This document shows, piece after piece, positions 1-9,673 of a stretch of DNA of 64,000 bases. The stretch's first letter is position 1; every line of letters begins with the position of its first letter. Position numbers and translations under genes: made by a program. The notes below the pieces were generated by a model, which was not told where the DNA came from, did no database searches, and saw nothing but the letters and a program-made list of their open reading frames with translations. Location: contig CM059568.1 in NCBI GenBank assembly GCA_030386875.1, positions 14,944,316 to 15,008,315 of the forward strand. Reading direction: 5' to 3'. This DNA comes from Morinoia aosen (Eukaryota > Arthropoda > Malacostraca > Amphipoda > Talitridae).

Positions 1-320
1 GAACAAAGAGTAAATTCTTATACAGTTACCGCAAAAAAGATTCGGACCTAACCAGTAAAATGGCATGGAACCAAGGTACATATGTTATTTGCGACGAGTA
101 GGCTATCCAGCCGGTTGTTGTCGCTGGCAACATCAGGCGTCTTTCTCAGCGAATCTGTGGACCACACGGCGGACTGCCTGGCCACTTAGTTTTGTTTGAG
201 AGGCTGAGGGAAGATTTTTTAGAGGTATGCTCCAAACCAACTTTACCTTTTTTAGAGGTATGCTCCAAACCATTCTGCCCAAGATTTTGGAGTTAAGCTT
301 CTCTGGCCTATGATTTGCCT
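1..320. other. No recognised feature
   Basis: I see no coding exon or named repeat here. A 20-base string containing ttagaggtatgctccaaac occurs twice, near 219 and 252, as a short direct duplication. Confidence 0.4.
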
Positions 321-339
321 ACAATGCTTTAAATATGGT

Positions 340-840
340 TCACAAATAGTTATTCCAAGAGGAGAAAGCTAGGATTGTGGCCTGGAGACAGGAAAATATG
401 CCAATTAGAGAGGACGTCAGGTATTTTTTTGCCGCCTCATGCCTACGGTGATAGCAATACTGGCGGCAGCTCGCGGTCTCCCACCCGACGTTTGTCCTGA
501 GCACAAAGGACACCCCCCGGACGCCCTTGAAAGACTTTCAAGGCAAATGAAAACTTCTAAAATGAGAAGTAAAGAAAAATCCACGAGTTACTGCTGTTCA
601 ACTAAAGGAAAGTAACCCGAAACTTTTACAAAGTGTCTCAGTAAGGACAGTAATGTACCGCCTGCAGAAGAACCTGAAGCTCCCTAGCCTTAGCGTTGCC
701 CGCAAGCCGTTACTCGCCGTCTGCATACGAAAGGCTAGGCTGGTATTTGTAAAGCAGTATGCCAAGTGGACAACAGAAGGTTGGTCTCGAGTCATGTGGT
801 CTGATGAAAGCAATTTTAAGTCACCCCAAGCCAGCGCGTG
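340..840 (+). pseudogene. Tc1-like transposase remnant, N-terminal part
   Basis: The frames read in order EEKARIVAWRQENMPIRE (helix-turn-helix region, about 360-410), LAAARGLPPDV (about 465-495) and then SVARKPLLAVCIRKARLVF and WSDESNF (about 690-815). The last motif carries the first Asp of the DDE triad in Tc1-like transposases. Reaching all these blocks needs frame changes, and there is a stop near 617, so the gene is dead. The protein would cut and paste its own DNA element in the nucleus. The reading frame is lost after 820, and the matching downstream block appears only at 2340, so the copy was split by later insertions. Family assignment is by motif recognition. Confidence 0.75.
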
Positions 841-844
841 AATG

Positions 845-1929
845 TCAGACGCCCATCAACAGCTAGCCCGTATAATGGGGCCCACACATCCTTGAATAAA
901 ATGAATTAATTCTGTTTGTTGCACACTGGCAGGAGGCTTAAATTGGGTGTATCCAATAGGAATTACGTGTGTCTAATGGCTGTATAAACATTTAGGTCTG
1001 AGCTGGGTGTAAGTTTACAAGCAAGGGCGAGAAGATCGACCAAATTTTATGATGATGCCATAATGCAGAAACCGGCGGCTTGGTCCTTGCGTTGGACAGG
1101 CCGCACAAATAAGCTAGGCATATACAGTCATTGATCATAAAATGATTGGAGAAAAAACCAACTCTTGTCCCCTGTAGACCATTTTGATTACCCATGGCCA
1201 CCGGAGAAAGCCAGAGTGACAACAAAAGATGCCCCACCCCCTTTCGTGACCGTGACCCCGTTCCCGCAGAATTTTCCACAAGAACATCAAGGAGGCACTT
1301 GAGACGTAGAGGCAAGTGGAAGCGGATGGAGCGAGTGGACGGGAATTCACTTAGGTTCTGGTAACAGGTTGGGACTCTGTCAATGATAGACTGAGGCGAT
1401 TTGCTGTAAGAGTAAGACTCTGATTTGAGAGCGTCGTATTCGAGACACAGTGTTCAAGGGCTTGCATTCCAGTTCAGTCAGTGAAGGCTTTTGACTCCAG
1501 TTCGGTTATTGAGGGCTAAGTGTCCAAGAGTCGGGTTTCAATATTGTAGCGGTCAAGCGCGAGTCAGATAGCGGGTTGTCAATACCGTAACGCGTTCTCG
1601 GAGTTAAGTGTCCAGTTCCCTGTGAGCTCTTTCCCATATCCGTACTTGCCTCTTACACCAGTAAACTTTAATGATTATTTTCTGTGTCGTTTCTATCCTT
1701 ACAACTCGCACGAACCACACAGAAACGCGCGCCTAGGAAACACGGTCAGCATTACCAAGGCACCGTTTGATTGAAGAAGTAGGGAAAAGGCTATCGTTAA
1801 CGCGCCAATGCTACCCATTATTTATAGGATCAAAAAAAATAAATCTCATACTCTTGACTTTCAAGACTAAAGTCTCTGGTGGCTGCGACCCTTTTTAATT
1901 AATCTAAATTACTTTACGTAAAGAAGCTC
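845..1929. other. Unclassified insert inside the Tc1 remnant
   Basis: About 1.1 kb separates the two Tc1-like blocks in addition to the SINE-like copy. The stretch from 1350 to 1740 holds repeated short phrases such as gtgtccaag and gagtcag, and ends in a T-rich region. It could be part of an LTR or another retroelement, but I found no protein domain and no matching second LTR, so it stays unclassified. Confidence 0.35.
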
Positions 1930-1943
1930 ACCAACATTCAGTT

Positions 1944-2306
1944 TAGTTTAGTTTATTAGTTTATTAGTTAGTTTAAGCCTCCCTATCCTCAACAATGAGA
2001 TGTAAAGAGAGGAAGGAAGAAGGCACCATTTAGTATGGAGTTAAGGGAACGTGGAATCTATGCAGAAAGGGCACAGAAACAGAAAGCTAAGAAAGAAGTT
2101 CATGAAACAAGAAAAAGTTGAAGAAGAAAGTAGTAGGCGGTGAAAAACAGGACAGCAGTGAACCGAAAAAAGATGGTCCGTAACACAACAAAACCTATTC
2201 TATTTTAACAAAAAGAAAGCCTACCTAACCTTTAGCTCGGGCCCTCACATTGTCCTCCTGGGAGCGCTAGTTCCCATAGATACAATAATTGTATCCCCCT
2301 GAGGGG
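1944..2306 (-). mobile_element. SINE-like repeat, copy 1, with 14-bp target duplication
   Basis: This 363-bp element is flanked by a perfect 14-base direct repeat, accaacattcagtt, at 1930-1943 and 2307-2320. That is the mark of retrotransposition by a LINE enzyme. Its low-coordinate end is a run of tttag/tttattag units, which reads as an A-rich tail on the minus strand, so the element is minus-oriented. Related copies lie at 3362, 6121, 24262, 29146, 29456, 29811 and 37600. I could not find a convincing pol III A or B box, so it may be a non-tRNA SINE or a short LINE 3' derivative. It has no coding capacity. Confidence 0.7.
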
Positions 2307-2334
2307 ACCAACATTCAGTTATAACCACTTCAGT

Positions 2335-2500
2335 CATCCCTTACAGTGAAGTACTGGGAATCTGTCATGGTATGGGCAAGTTGTAGAGGTGCATTCGATC
2401 CAGGAGGGCTGTACTTCCTGCCAAAGAATATGATGATGACTGGTGGTCGGTACATTAGAGTATTAAATGACCATCTCAGTTTTAGAAAATTCCAGGTAGG
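2335..2500 (+). pseudogene. Tc1-like transposase remnant, central part
   Basis: The translation shows VKYWESVMVW followed by GGLYFLPKNM and RYIRVLNDHL, the block that in Tc1-like transposases follows the first catalytic Asp. It continues the fragment that ends near 820. Later catalytic blocks (second Asp and the Glu) are not recognisable downstream. The copy is non-functional. Confidence 0.7.
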
Positions 2501-2504
2501 TGCG

Positions 2505-3048
2505 AATCTTTTTTGCAGTGACTGTAATGTGAACTATTAATGTCACAATAATGAGAAAACAAGGAAGTGTGCAGTATGAAAAAAAAAGGTATGTACTTTA
2601 GCCCAAATTTCCATGACATGTTGATTGCTTTGCTCATAACTCCAGAGAACAGTGCCTCATAGAGTTTCTTGCATTGGATGGAAGAAATAGGCACGTGCAC
2701 ATGTCACTCATTACCAGAGTTATAACACATATTTCATAAATGACCACAAGCTCGCTATAACACTCGCAAGCTAATCTAGCAAAGTCGTAAGACCATGTGA
2801 TGACTTTCCACACTTGTTCGAAAAGATTGAAATAAACAAGACAAATTTTGAAATGCTCAAAATTTAATGTTATTTTCATTTTTAGGATGAAATTCCCACG
2901 CCTATGTCATTCAAGAAAATAGAGATTTCCAAACTTTATTTATTAAAAAACGATTTCTGGGCCGCAGCCAGTTCAGAAGAGACTAATGTCCATCCCTCAC
3001 TCTGCAAAAAACAACATTGCGGGAGTTCACACAACAAACACGAGGTAC
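2505..3048. other. Intron of the ACADM-like gene (minus), no other feature
   Basis: AT-rich sequence between the last visible ACADM exon and the Tc1 remnant. I looked for the next ACADM exon on the minus strand from 3048 down to 1 and saw none, so this intron is longer than 3 kb and its 3' end lies outside the window. Confidence 0.5.
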
Positions 3049-3203
3049 CTGGTCCTGGCGAGCACGAAGTACCAGCTGGCGACTCCAGCGCCAGTGATCC
3101 ACATTTTCTGGCCGTTGAGGATGTACTCGTCGCCTTTCTTCTCGGCGCGCGTCTTGACCGCAGCCACGTCAGATCCGCCGCCCGGCTCTGTCACGCAGTA
3201 CGC
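3049..3203 (-). CDS. ACADM: Medium-chain acyl-CoA dehydrogenase, exon with FAD/substrate signature
   Basis: This 155-bp exon encodes [15 protein letters not shown], then [18 protein letters not shown] and SWYFVLAR. It matches the middle of medium-chain acyl-CoA dehydrogenase, the mitochondrial flavoenzyme that makes the first double bond in beta-oxidation of C4-C12 acyl-CoAs and passes electrons to [16 protein letters not shown] fits acyl-CoA dehydrogenase signature 1, and the MWIT segment contacts FAD. The acceptor is ctgcag|GCG at 3203 and the donor is ACCAG|gtacct at 3049, leaving phase 2. The first 33 bases and the acceptor are repeated twice upstream (see 3183-3356). The catalytic Glu lies in later exons outside the window. 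The residues after MWIT (GAGVAS) differ slightly from the NGG-type sequence usual in the family. Confidence 0.93.
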
Positions 3204-3356
3204 CTGCAGGGACATTACCTAGTCAGGCTTTACATTGTACCGCCGCCCGCTCCGTTATGCAGTACGCCTGCGGGGACATTACCTAGTCAGGCTTTACATT
3301 GTACCGCCACCCAGCTCCGTCACGCAGTACGCCTGTGGGGACATTGCCTAGTAAGG
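3183..3356. repeat. Three tandem 64-65-bp copies of an ACADM splice acceptor and exon start
   Basis: The phrase cagtacgcctg recurs at 3196, 3260 and 3325. Each unit holds, on the minus strand, an AG acceptor followed by a version of the first 33 coding bases of the ACADM exon, then intron sequence with acctagtcaggctttacatt. The copy at 3196 is the real exon edge. Reading in from the middle or distal acceptor meets stop codons within about 15 codons. The third copy runs straight into a SINE-like fragment at 3362. Confidence 0.9.
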
Positions 3357-3361
3357 CTTCA

Positions 3362-3440
3362 AGGCCTTCTGGCTTCTGAGAGCGCTAATTCCCATAGATA
3401 CAATAATTATATCCCCTGGGGGGGGGGGGGGAGGAAACAA
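3362..3440 (-). mobile_element. SINE-like repeat, head fragment, with G14 tract
   Basis: The stretch containing agcgctaattcccatagata and caataattatatcccc matches the high-coordinate end of the copy at 1944-2306. It is followed by a run of 14 G residues (3418-3431) where copy 1 has ccccctgagggg. Only the 5' head of the minus-oriented repeat is present. Confidence 0.6.
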
Positions 3441-3589
3441 TCAATACTAACATATATTTCAGACACAATGAGAATAAAATTTACTACAGATATAAAAAAT
3501 TTATATTCCAGATACATGGTAAAAAATACTTATTCCAGCCCCACAATCAAAAAAAAATTCTCAGAATCTAAAAAGAACGCCATACTCAC

Positions 3590-3670
3590 GCTCAGGAGGC
3601 ACTCCTCGATCTGCATGCCGAAATACTTCTTTTTCTGGGCTTCGGTGCCTGCTAGGAACACAGGCACTTG
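3590..3670 (-). CDS. ACADM: Medium-chain acyl-CoA dehydrogenase, 81-bp exon
   Basis: Encodes 27 residues, QVPVFLAGTEAQKKKYFGMQ followed by IEECLLS. This corresponds to the conserved QxPxxxAGxxxQKKKYLG segment that precedes AYCVTEP in MCAD. The acceptor is tattgcag|CAA at 3670 and the donor is AGC|gtgagt at 3590. Both edges are phase 0, so it joins SNGLG upstream to AYCVTEP downstream without a gap. The residues match the human protein as I recall it at most positions. Confidence 0.92.
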
Positions 3671-3671
3671 C

Positions 3672-5205
3672 TGCAATACAACACAGAAAAGTTTCACAAT
3701 AATTATAAAAGATCGGTGAGAATGAGTCAATATTGATGAGAGTATCACAATTGTTAAGAGGACATGCATTAATCCAAGACATCAAACAAGCCTTAATTTT
3801 TTCCTCCTCTGTATCAACAAAGAAAATTCAGTAAAAGAAACGAGGCAAACGAAAAAAAATAGTAAGGCACACTGTAGATCTGAAATGCTAACGATGCTTA
3901 AAAAATATGAGAAAACTTGAAACTAACGGTAGACTGACAAGTGAGGCTCCAACTCACAGAGAGATAGACCAAAGAAACGTCAGGTCACACAAGGCACTAA
4001 ACACATGCTGAATGGGGATGTCTTTTTTTATGTTTTCAGCCTGATTGTTATAGCTCCTGCTAATTTAAGACGCCACGATGAAGTTGTATCTACTCTCTAT
4101 GTCTAGACTTTTTAGGCATACCAAATATAAGTCAAGGTTTCAAGACTGATACATCAAGCAAACATAGAGCACTCCTTTTTTCGAGCTCTCTTGAACCCCC
4201 GAGTTGAGTCATACAGTCAAAACAAACAAATCATCTCAGGTGCTTGTTTCAACCAATAGCAGTGTCAGGCAATGCATGTGGTTGTCGAATCCATTATTTA
4301 ATAGTTACATATAATAGTTCAATGTTTTCTTACAGGTGTTTAGTCTGTGGTATAGTGAAAAATAGATGAGTTATCCCCCTAGCTCTATGTGTCTACGCTA
4401 ATGGTTCACGCATGCATTTACTTTAGTTAGCCGTGAGGTTTCATTTGTATTGTATTTTAGTTTGATTACCTAGATGAGTAGCAGGAATATTTTACATGCA
4501 TCTGCTGTATTATGCAATTTCTCATGTTTGTACTCAATATTTTTACAAAACAGGGAATAGATCGCCGTTTTTTGCTGAAATGCATCGGTGTATATAAAGG
4601 ACTGTATTGAGAATCACCAATAAACACCTCAAATTCTTAGGTCAAAAGTTTTCCTTCTCCATTCAACACAGGCTTTAGTCCACAGAGACACCTCGCTTTA
4701 AAAGGGGTTTAAGGACCACTTTGGGAGGACAAACTATACTAGTTTTGTCGCAAAGGAGGACAACTGTCATAATCCAGCAAATCAGGGATTGCCCCTGAAA
4801 AGCTCTAGCAAAATCACACGGCGGAGGCAGTTGTACATCTTGTTGTACGTCTTCCTAACAGTGTCATCGTAATTCAGCACAAAGAGAAATTCTTTTTTGT
4901 CGCTCCAACAGACTGATAACGGCGTAGACGGCACCCTTACAAACCCCAGTAAGGGCAGCTTCGCAGAAAAGTAAGCGCCCCTCAAAGGTAGCTGCACAGA
5001 AGACAGCCCCTTTTCTCGAACCCACACATCGACGACCCGCACGACGGTATCAAAAAGCAGTAAATGCTTAAAAATTAAACCACCCATAAAAGAGTGAATA
5101 AATCCAGGCACACAAGATTGAGAACCCACTCATCACCAGGCCATTGGACAACATGGAGGACCAACTCGCCCTTAGGCTACTGGAAAAAATGGAGGACCAC
5201 CTCAC
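3672..5205. other. ACADM intron
   Basis: A 1.5-kb AT-rich intron. I see no exon, RNA gene or clear transposon inside. Three gapped repeats of the form 'aaatggaggaccaactcgccc...aggccattggaca' between 5139 and 5230 copy the donor end of the next exon (see that entry). Confidence 0.5.
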
Positions 5206-5352
5206 CCCCAGGCCATTGGATAACATGGCGGTAGACATTCCAGTGCAGGCATAGCCGATTTCTTCAGATAAGATGCAGTCCTCCACCACGCCCAGACCCT
5301 GACCTCCGCATGATGTGGGGACAATGCCGTTCATGAGGCCCAGCTCCCAGCC
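5206..5352 (-). CDS. ACADM: Medium-chain acyl-CoA dehydrogenase, 147-bp exon
   Basis: Encodes 49 residues beginning GWELGLMNGIVPTSCGGQGL and including EDCILSEEIGYACTGMSTAM, then LSNGLG at the donor. This matches the N-terminal alpha-domain of MCAD (AWELGLMN...CGGxGLG...EExxYGCTG). The acceptor is ctactag|GGC at 5352 and the donor is CTGGGG|gtgag at 5206, both phase 0. Just beyond the donor, reading onward on the minus strand, the motif for ccatgtt...tccagtagcctaagggcgag recurs twice in degenerate form to about 5139, so the exon's end has been partly duplicated into the intron. Confidence 0.93.
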
Positions 5353-6120
5353 CTAGTAGGGAGTTAACACGTGGATAGCGTGACAGCATGTACTATGAAG
5401 CAAGAGATACATAAGAGACCTCTAAGCTTTTGTCGCACCTTAGTGGCAGTCTCATCTTCACTGATCACTTTATTATAACAAGTGTTTTGAGGATTTCTTT
5501 CCACTTTTTGACACCTCCTTATGTGAGAAGTGAGTAAATGAATAAATTGAGCATGCTATAGCAAAATCAAACAGGAAAAGAGTTTCTGAACTAATCTTTT
5601 CTACTCGTTTATTCTGTCACATTCAATCATCAGAAACCTACTTTTACTATGTTGAAAATAATGCAATTCCAGAAATGGAATCAAACAAGGTTTTTTCTCA
5701 TTCCATGAGTAAAGCTCTACATTTGTATCATAGTTAAGACAGTCTATAATAAATAAAAGAGGGTGAAACATTGATAAAAGCTCACCTTTTTTCTTATACA
5801 TGCATCAGCAAGAAAAAACAATTTGAAAATTTAGGAATGAAAACTACTTCCTGCTTCGTGATTTTTCCAAGTATCAATATTTATTGTTTATGTAATCTAC
5901 ATAATGGAGGGTAATTTTGTCTGAAGGTTGTTAGAGGTGCTGTGAGCAATTTTCCATGTCTTGTGCAAACAAAATTATTAACATTCAAGTGCTTAGTTCC
6001 TCTGTTTGGAAAAGGACTTAGTTTGATACTAAACGTAAATATTTTTTATCCATCACTAGTTCACCACAAATTGTGTGCCCTTTAAGATGCTGCCTACCCA
6101 CGCCTTCCCTCTCTTACTTG
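5353..6120. other. ACADM intron, no feature seen
   Basis: AT-rich intronic sequence between the exon at 5206-5352 and the SINE-like copy at 6121. No coding or structural feature is supported. Confidence 0.5.
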
Positions 6121-6498
6121 TTTGATTATAAATTAGTTTTAGCCTCTCTTTACCACAACAATGTTCAAAGAGAGGAAGAATGAAGCCATTATTTAGTACG
6201 GAATCATGGGAACTTGTAATCTATGCACAAAGGGTTTTCCCACAAAGGATCCCACACTCTTAGAAACAGCAAGAGATGAAGAAAGGTTATGAAACAAGAT
6301 AAAAGTTGAAGAAGAAAGTCAGAAATGCTGAAAAATAGGACAGCAGTGAAACAAAAAAAGATCAAGAAAGATGGTCTTTACCCCAAAAAAATTATCTTCA
6401 CAAAACGAAGGCCTACCTAACTCTCAGCTCAGGACATCACATTTTTACCCTGGTAGCACCAATTCCTATAAATGCAATAGTTGTATCTCCCTGAAGAG
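6121..6498 (-). mobile_element. SINE-like repeat, copy 2, near full length
   Basis: Aligns along its length with copy 1: tagcctctctttaccacaac, gaggaagaatgaagcc, gttgaagaagaaagt, ggacagcagtgaa, ggcctacctaactctcagct and the end caatagttgtatctccctga. It carries a small insertion around ccacaaaggatcccacactc. Orientation is the same as copy 1. No obvious target duplication could be paired by eye. Confidence 0.65.
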
Positions 6499-6718
6499 AT
6501 TCTCTTTAAATACTAACAAATTCCATAAAGAATGATCCAATCATCAATTAAAATAATTACTATTACATTAAATGGTTCAAGTCCCAAAGTTACACTAAAC
6601 AGAATCTAAAGAGGGTAAAGAGAAGGACCATGTAGCAGGGTATAAACGGGAGAAAGTGGTAAACCTAAATTTAAGAGTGCATAGCGTCTTCCCGCACATC
6701 AAAAGGGCAAATTAGGAA

Positions 6719-7568
6719 TTAACCCGTCGCCACGTCCTGGACTCTTAGAAGGTCGGCAAAGTTAGTACATGTTTCACATCAGCAAACCTAGGGTTGCCAT
6801 ATATGGTCTTAGCGTCTCGTTGAGCGCTATTCATTGGTGTAAGGTAAAATTAGGTGGGGGGAACATGGAAGGAGAGGTAACAAGCTCAAATCTGTATGAA
6901 TTCTTTTGCTCAGTCTGGAGTGTAGCTATCGACGCTGCACAACCTCTTAGAAGGCCAGCAGTGTAGCTGAGGCATACCAGCACACACTTTGCCTCTTAGA
7001 AGGTCGCCATCATTTTTATTTTTTTACGTTTTTTTGTTCCAAAAATGGGAGTTCAAATCCACAGATTTACTCCTAGGCAAAAAATAATACCACCATTGTA
7101 TTTGGGAGGAAAAGCTCTATGCATATCAAACTCTTCACAAGCAATGAAACTGCTTGATAACAGCCTGAACACAAAATGAACTAAAAAATAAAAACTGTGT
7201 TTTACATATAATGCACATAACTCCCGAACTATTGGACCTGAAAAAAAAAATTCACATACCTCAAGATTCAGCAACTCAGAATCTATGAAAATGCATCATA
7301 AAAAACATGAAAGTGCAATAAATAAAAAATGGCCAGTGATTTTCTGATTTCTTTTTTTTTGTATTTTACCAAAATAAAAACTCAAATTTCGTAGATTTTT
7401 GTTGGGGTAGCAGCATTTTTTTCCCCACTGACAGAAAGAGCAACTCTCTCTTTTTACAATGAACCTCTAATGAAACTTCTAACATGATTAATGAATGTAC
7501 AGTAAGTTGCACAGTTGACCCATTTGCTTCAAACCTCCTGGTAGGTCGGCCATGTGGAGACGGGTTAA
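6719..7568. mobile_element. piggyBac-like non-autonomous element (MITE) with TTAA target sites
   Basis: The left end reads TTAA-CCCGTCGCCACGT (6719-6735). The right end is the reverse complement, TTAA-CCCGTCTCCACAT (7568 back to 7552). TTAA target duplication plus termini starting with CCC are diagnostic for piggyBac-type transposons. The 842-bp body has no transposase. It contains a repeated motif, ctcttagaaggtcggc, at about 6741, 6947 and 6992, which may be subterminal binding repeats. It sits in an ACADM intron. Confidence 0.75.
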
Positions 7569-8175
7569 GAGAAAGTTAAAACCAAGAAGAGAGTAAGAAA
7601 GGCATGAAAACTATAAGAATATGGGTAGCCATGAATGATGGAAGTCTAGAAGGACTATTTATAGCTGAGGTAATCTAAAAATTTATCCATAGCATTTGAT
7701 AGAAAAACCTAACTAACCAAAACAAACCAGTTCTTTACCCCATAGGAATGTCAGTATTTTAATATTCCAAGCAATTATATAAAATTGATTCTCCATGAGG
7801 TAGGTTAGATTAAAGATGTGATTAATTTTTGTAAATGGTCTATTTATAGGCTAGCAAAAAAAATATCTTCTAATGTCATCATACTGAAAACTCAAAAATT
7901 AACAACTAGTCAACTACAAATAGATCAAGTTAGTCTTTTGTTGAAAAACTTCAACTTTTGCTACTATCTCAAAGCTTTTTCATGCCAAGAAAACAGTTCA
8001 ACCATTTAATATTGACCCAATGAAGTTCAAAGTACAGACTATTTCCTTATGACATACACAAGGTAAAAGTTTTTCCAATTCATTTCCATGCTACATTTTG
8101 AGATGTGAAAAAATGAACATATGTTATTTATTAAGCAAAACAAATTTTATTGATATATAAACCATTTTTTTTAAC
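7569..8175. other. ACADM intron, no feature seen
   Basis: AT-rich intron between the piggyBac-like element and the next exon. Nothing further is supported. Confidence 0.5.
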
Positions 8176-8297
8176 CTTTTTGATAATTTCCCATGGATAC
8201 TCCATGGTGCGGTCATACTCGGCAGCTTTGGGCAAGACGACCTCTCTGGCAAACTTGTGGGCCAGTTCCTGTAGCGCTTTCTGGTCATCAGAAAATT
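8176..8297 (-). CDS. ACADM: Medium-chain acyl-CoA dehydrogenase, 122-bp exon
   Basis: With the last base of the previous exon it reads EFSDDQKALQELAHKFAREV, then VLPKAAEYDRTMEYPWEIIK and K. This is the start of the mature MCAD alpha-helical domain ([36 protein letters not shown] in vertebrates, from memory). The acceptor is ttttcag|AA at 8297. The donor is AAAAAG|gttaaa at 8176, a weak but GT-type site. The exon joins phase 1 upstream to phase 0 downstream. Confidence 0.92.
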
Positions 8298-8640
8298 CTG
8301 AAAAAAAAAATCAATAAGTTGGGTTGAAAATAGATTAAACGCATTTTCAAAGAGTAAGTGAGCACTTTGACTTGTTTTAAAGTACTCGCTAATTGAAAAT
8401 TACTATGAAGATCAGTCAGGAAATGATGCTAAATGTGGCAGTAAAAGATACACAGAGTTGACTCAAGCTACAAGGAAGCCCAATGAGAATTAATGGGTAC
8501 TAGGTTTTACATCCAAAGAATGTGCACAAATGTATAGTTTCCCTAGAGTATTTTGTTGACTTTACAACAAAATATTCAACAATGTTTATAAAAGAAGATA
8601 AGCATGCAAATTTCCCAAATTGATAATATAAAAAATTATT
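8298..8640. other. ACADM intron, no feature seen
   Basis: AT-rich intron sequence between the exon and a small MITE. No feature is supported. Confidence 0.5.
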
Positions 8641-8836
8641 GGTGCTACTATAGCATGAGGTCTACTGCCATATATTGTCTACTCAGGTGCAGCTTGAAGT
8701 CTACTAAAAGTACTAAATTGAAAGTATGCAAATAAATGATAGTCATTAAGGATGGGAAATGTGGCAGTACAATATAGTACTAGCAAGAGGTAGATCTCAT
8801 GCTATAGTGAGATAGACCTCACACTATAGCAGCACC
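8641..8836. mobile_element. Small MITE with imperfect terminal inverted repeats
   Basis: The left end ggtgctactatagcatgagg is mirrored by the right end, whose reverse complement is ggtgctgctatagtgtgagg. The inverted match extends about 25 bases with few mismatches, and a second inner copy (catgctatagtgagatagac) lies just inside the right end. The element is about 196 bp, non-coding, within an ACADM intron. The superfamily is not determinable by eye. Confidence 0.6.
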
Positions 8837-9528
8837 TAACTTATCAAAATGTTTTTTCTTGTTTCAAGTCAGAGGTTAATATCAGAAAAGTTAAGCAAGA
8901 ATACTTAACCTAACATGTCACATAAGAAAATTACTTTTTCAACATATACATTGATTTTTAAACTTAATCTCCAAACATGCGCATGCAACATACTTCTAGG
9001 CAAATCAAAATACAAGTACAATGTACATCAGAAAATAAAACAAACATTCACAGAATTGTGTCACAACGTCCTGAAACACAGCACCATTGCATTGTGATCA
9101 AAAATAATTCCTATACATTAATTCAAAAGCAATGCAATAAAAAAATTAAGCATACAACATATTGAAGTAACAAGTAATTAGTAAGTTTAAATCTTTAAAA
9201 CTGATTCATTAGCACTAGGGATTTTTATGTACAGCATAAAACAAAATAAACACGCCAAATTCAACCAAAAATACAAGATAATTTTGGAAGTAAACAATAC
9301 TTCTCTAATCTAAATCCATTAGTTGCAGAAATGCATTAATTTTTATCTAACTAAAATAAGAGTTAAATAACCTATATAATAATTGTCTAATTTTAGTTCT
9401 AAACTATTCAAATTAACTTTTAGAATACAGAATCATATTTACAATAAAATTCAGTATGCTGACACATGCTACCTAAACAAAAATTAGTGCCCAAATATTT
9501 AATAACTAATTATTCTTTGGGAACTTAC
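8837..9528. other. ACADM intron, no feature seen
   Basis: AT-rich intron sequence. No exon or repeat is supported. Confidence 0.5.
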
Positions 9529-9610
9529 CAAAGCAGAGGCCCGAGCCATGCCGTAGTCCAGGTAATACTTGGTGCGTTTGAAGAAACACCCTGTGAGCTC
9601 TGCAAGCAGC
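9529..9610 (-). CDS. ACADM: Medium-chain acyl-CoA dehydrogenase, exon 2 (transit peptide to mature N-terminus)
   Basis: An 82-bp exon with acceptor catcag|GCT at 9610 and donor TTTG|gtaag at 9529, ending in phase 1. Read in the phase required by the next exon it gives AACRAHRVFLQTHQVLPGLR then HGSGLCF, followed by EFSDDQ. The PGL...GxxFEF pattern fits the end of the MCAD mitochondrial transit peptide and the start of the mature protein. The other two frames read into stops or lack similarity. The first exon with the start Met was not found; it should lie upstream, at higher coordinates, possibly beyond the LINE at 12-18 kb. Confidence 0.8.
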
Positions 9611-9673
9611 CTGATGATAAGAAACAAGAATTATTTTATAAGCACAAAATAAGGCTACTGATACAAAATACAG

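Noticed and set aside
992..1350. Minus-strand ORFs of 71-107 codons
   Set aside because: No recognisable domain, overlapping frames and no splice support.
1350..1740. Possible solo LTR
   Set aside because: Composition and a T-rich end are suggestive, but there are no TG...CA ends with a duplication and no second LTR or internal domain.
2904..3719. 271-codon plus-strand ORF
   Set aside because: It is antisense to two ACADM exons with correct splice sites and conserved protein, and it owes its length to the exon complements and the tandem repeat.
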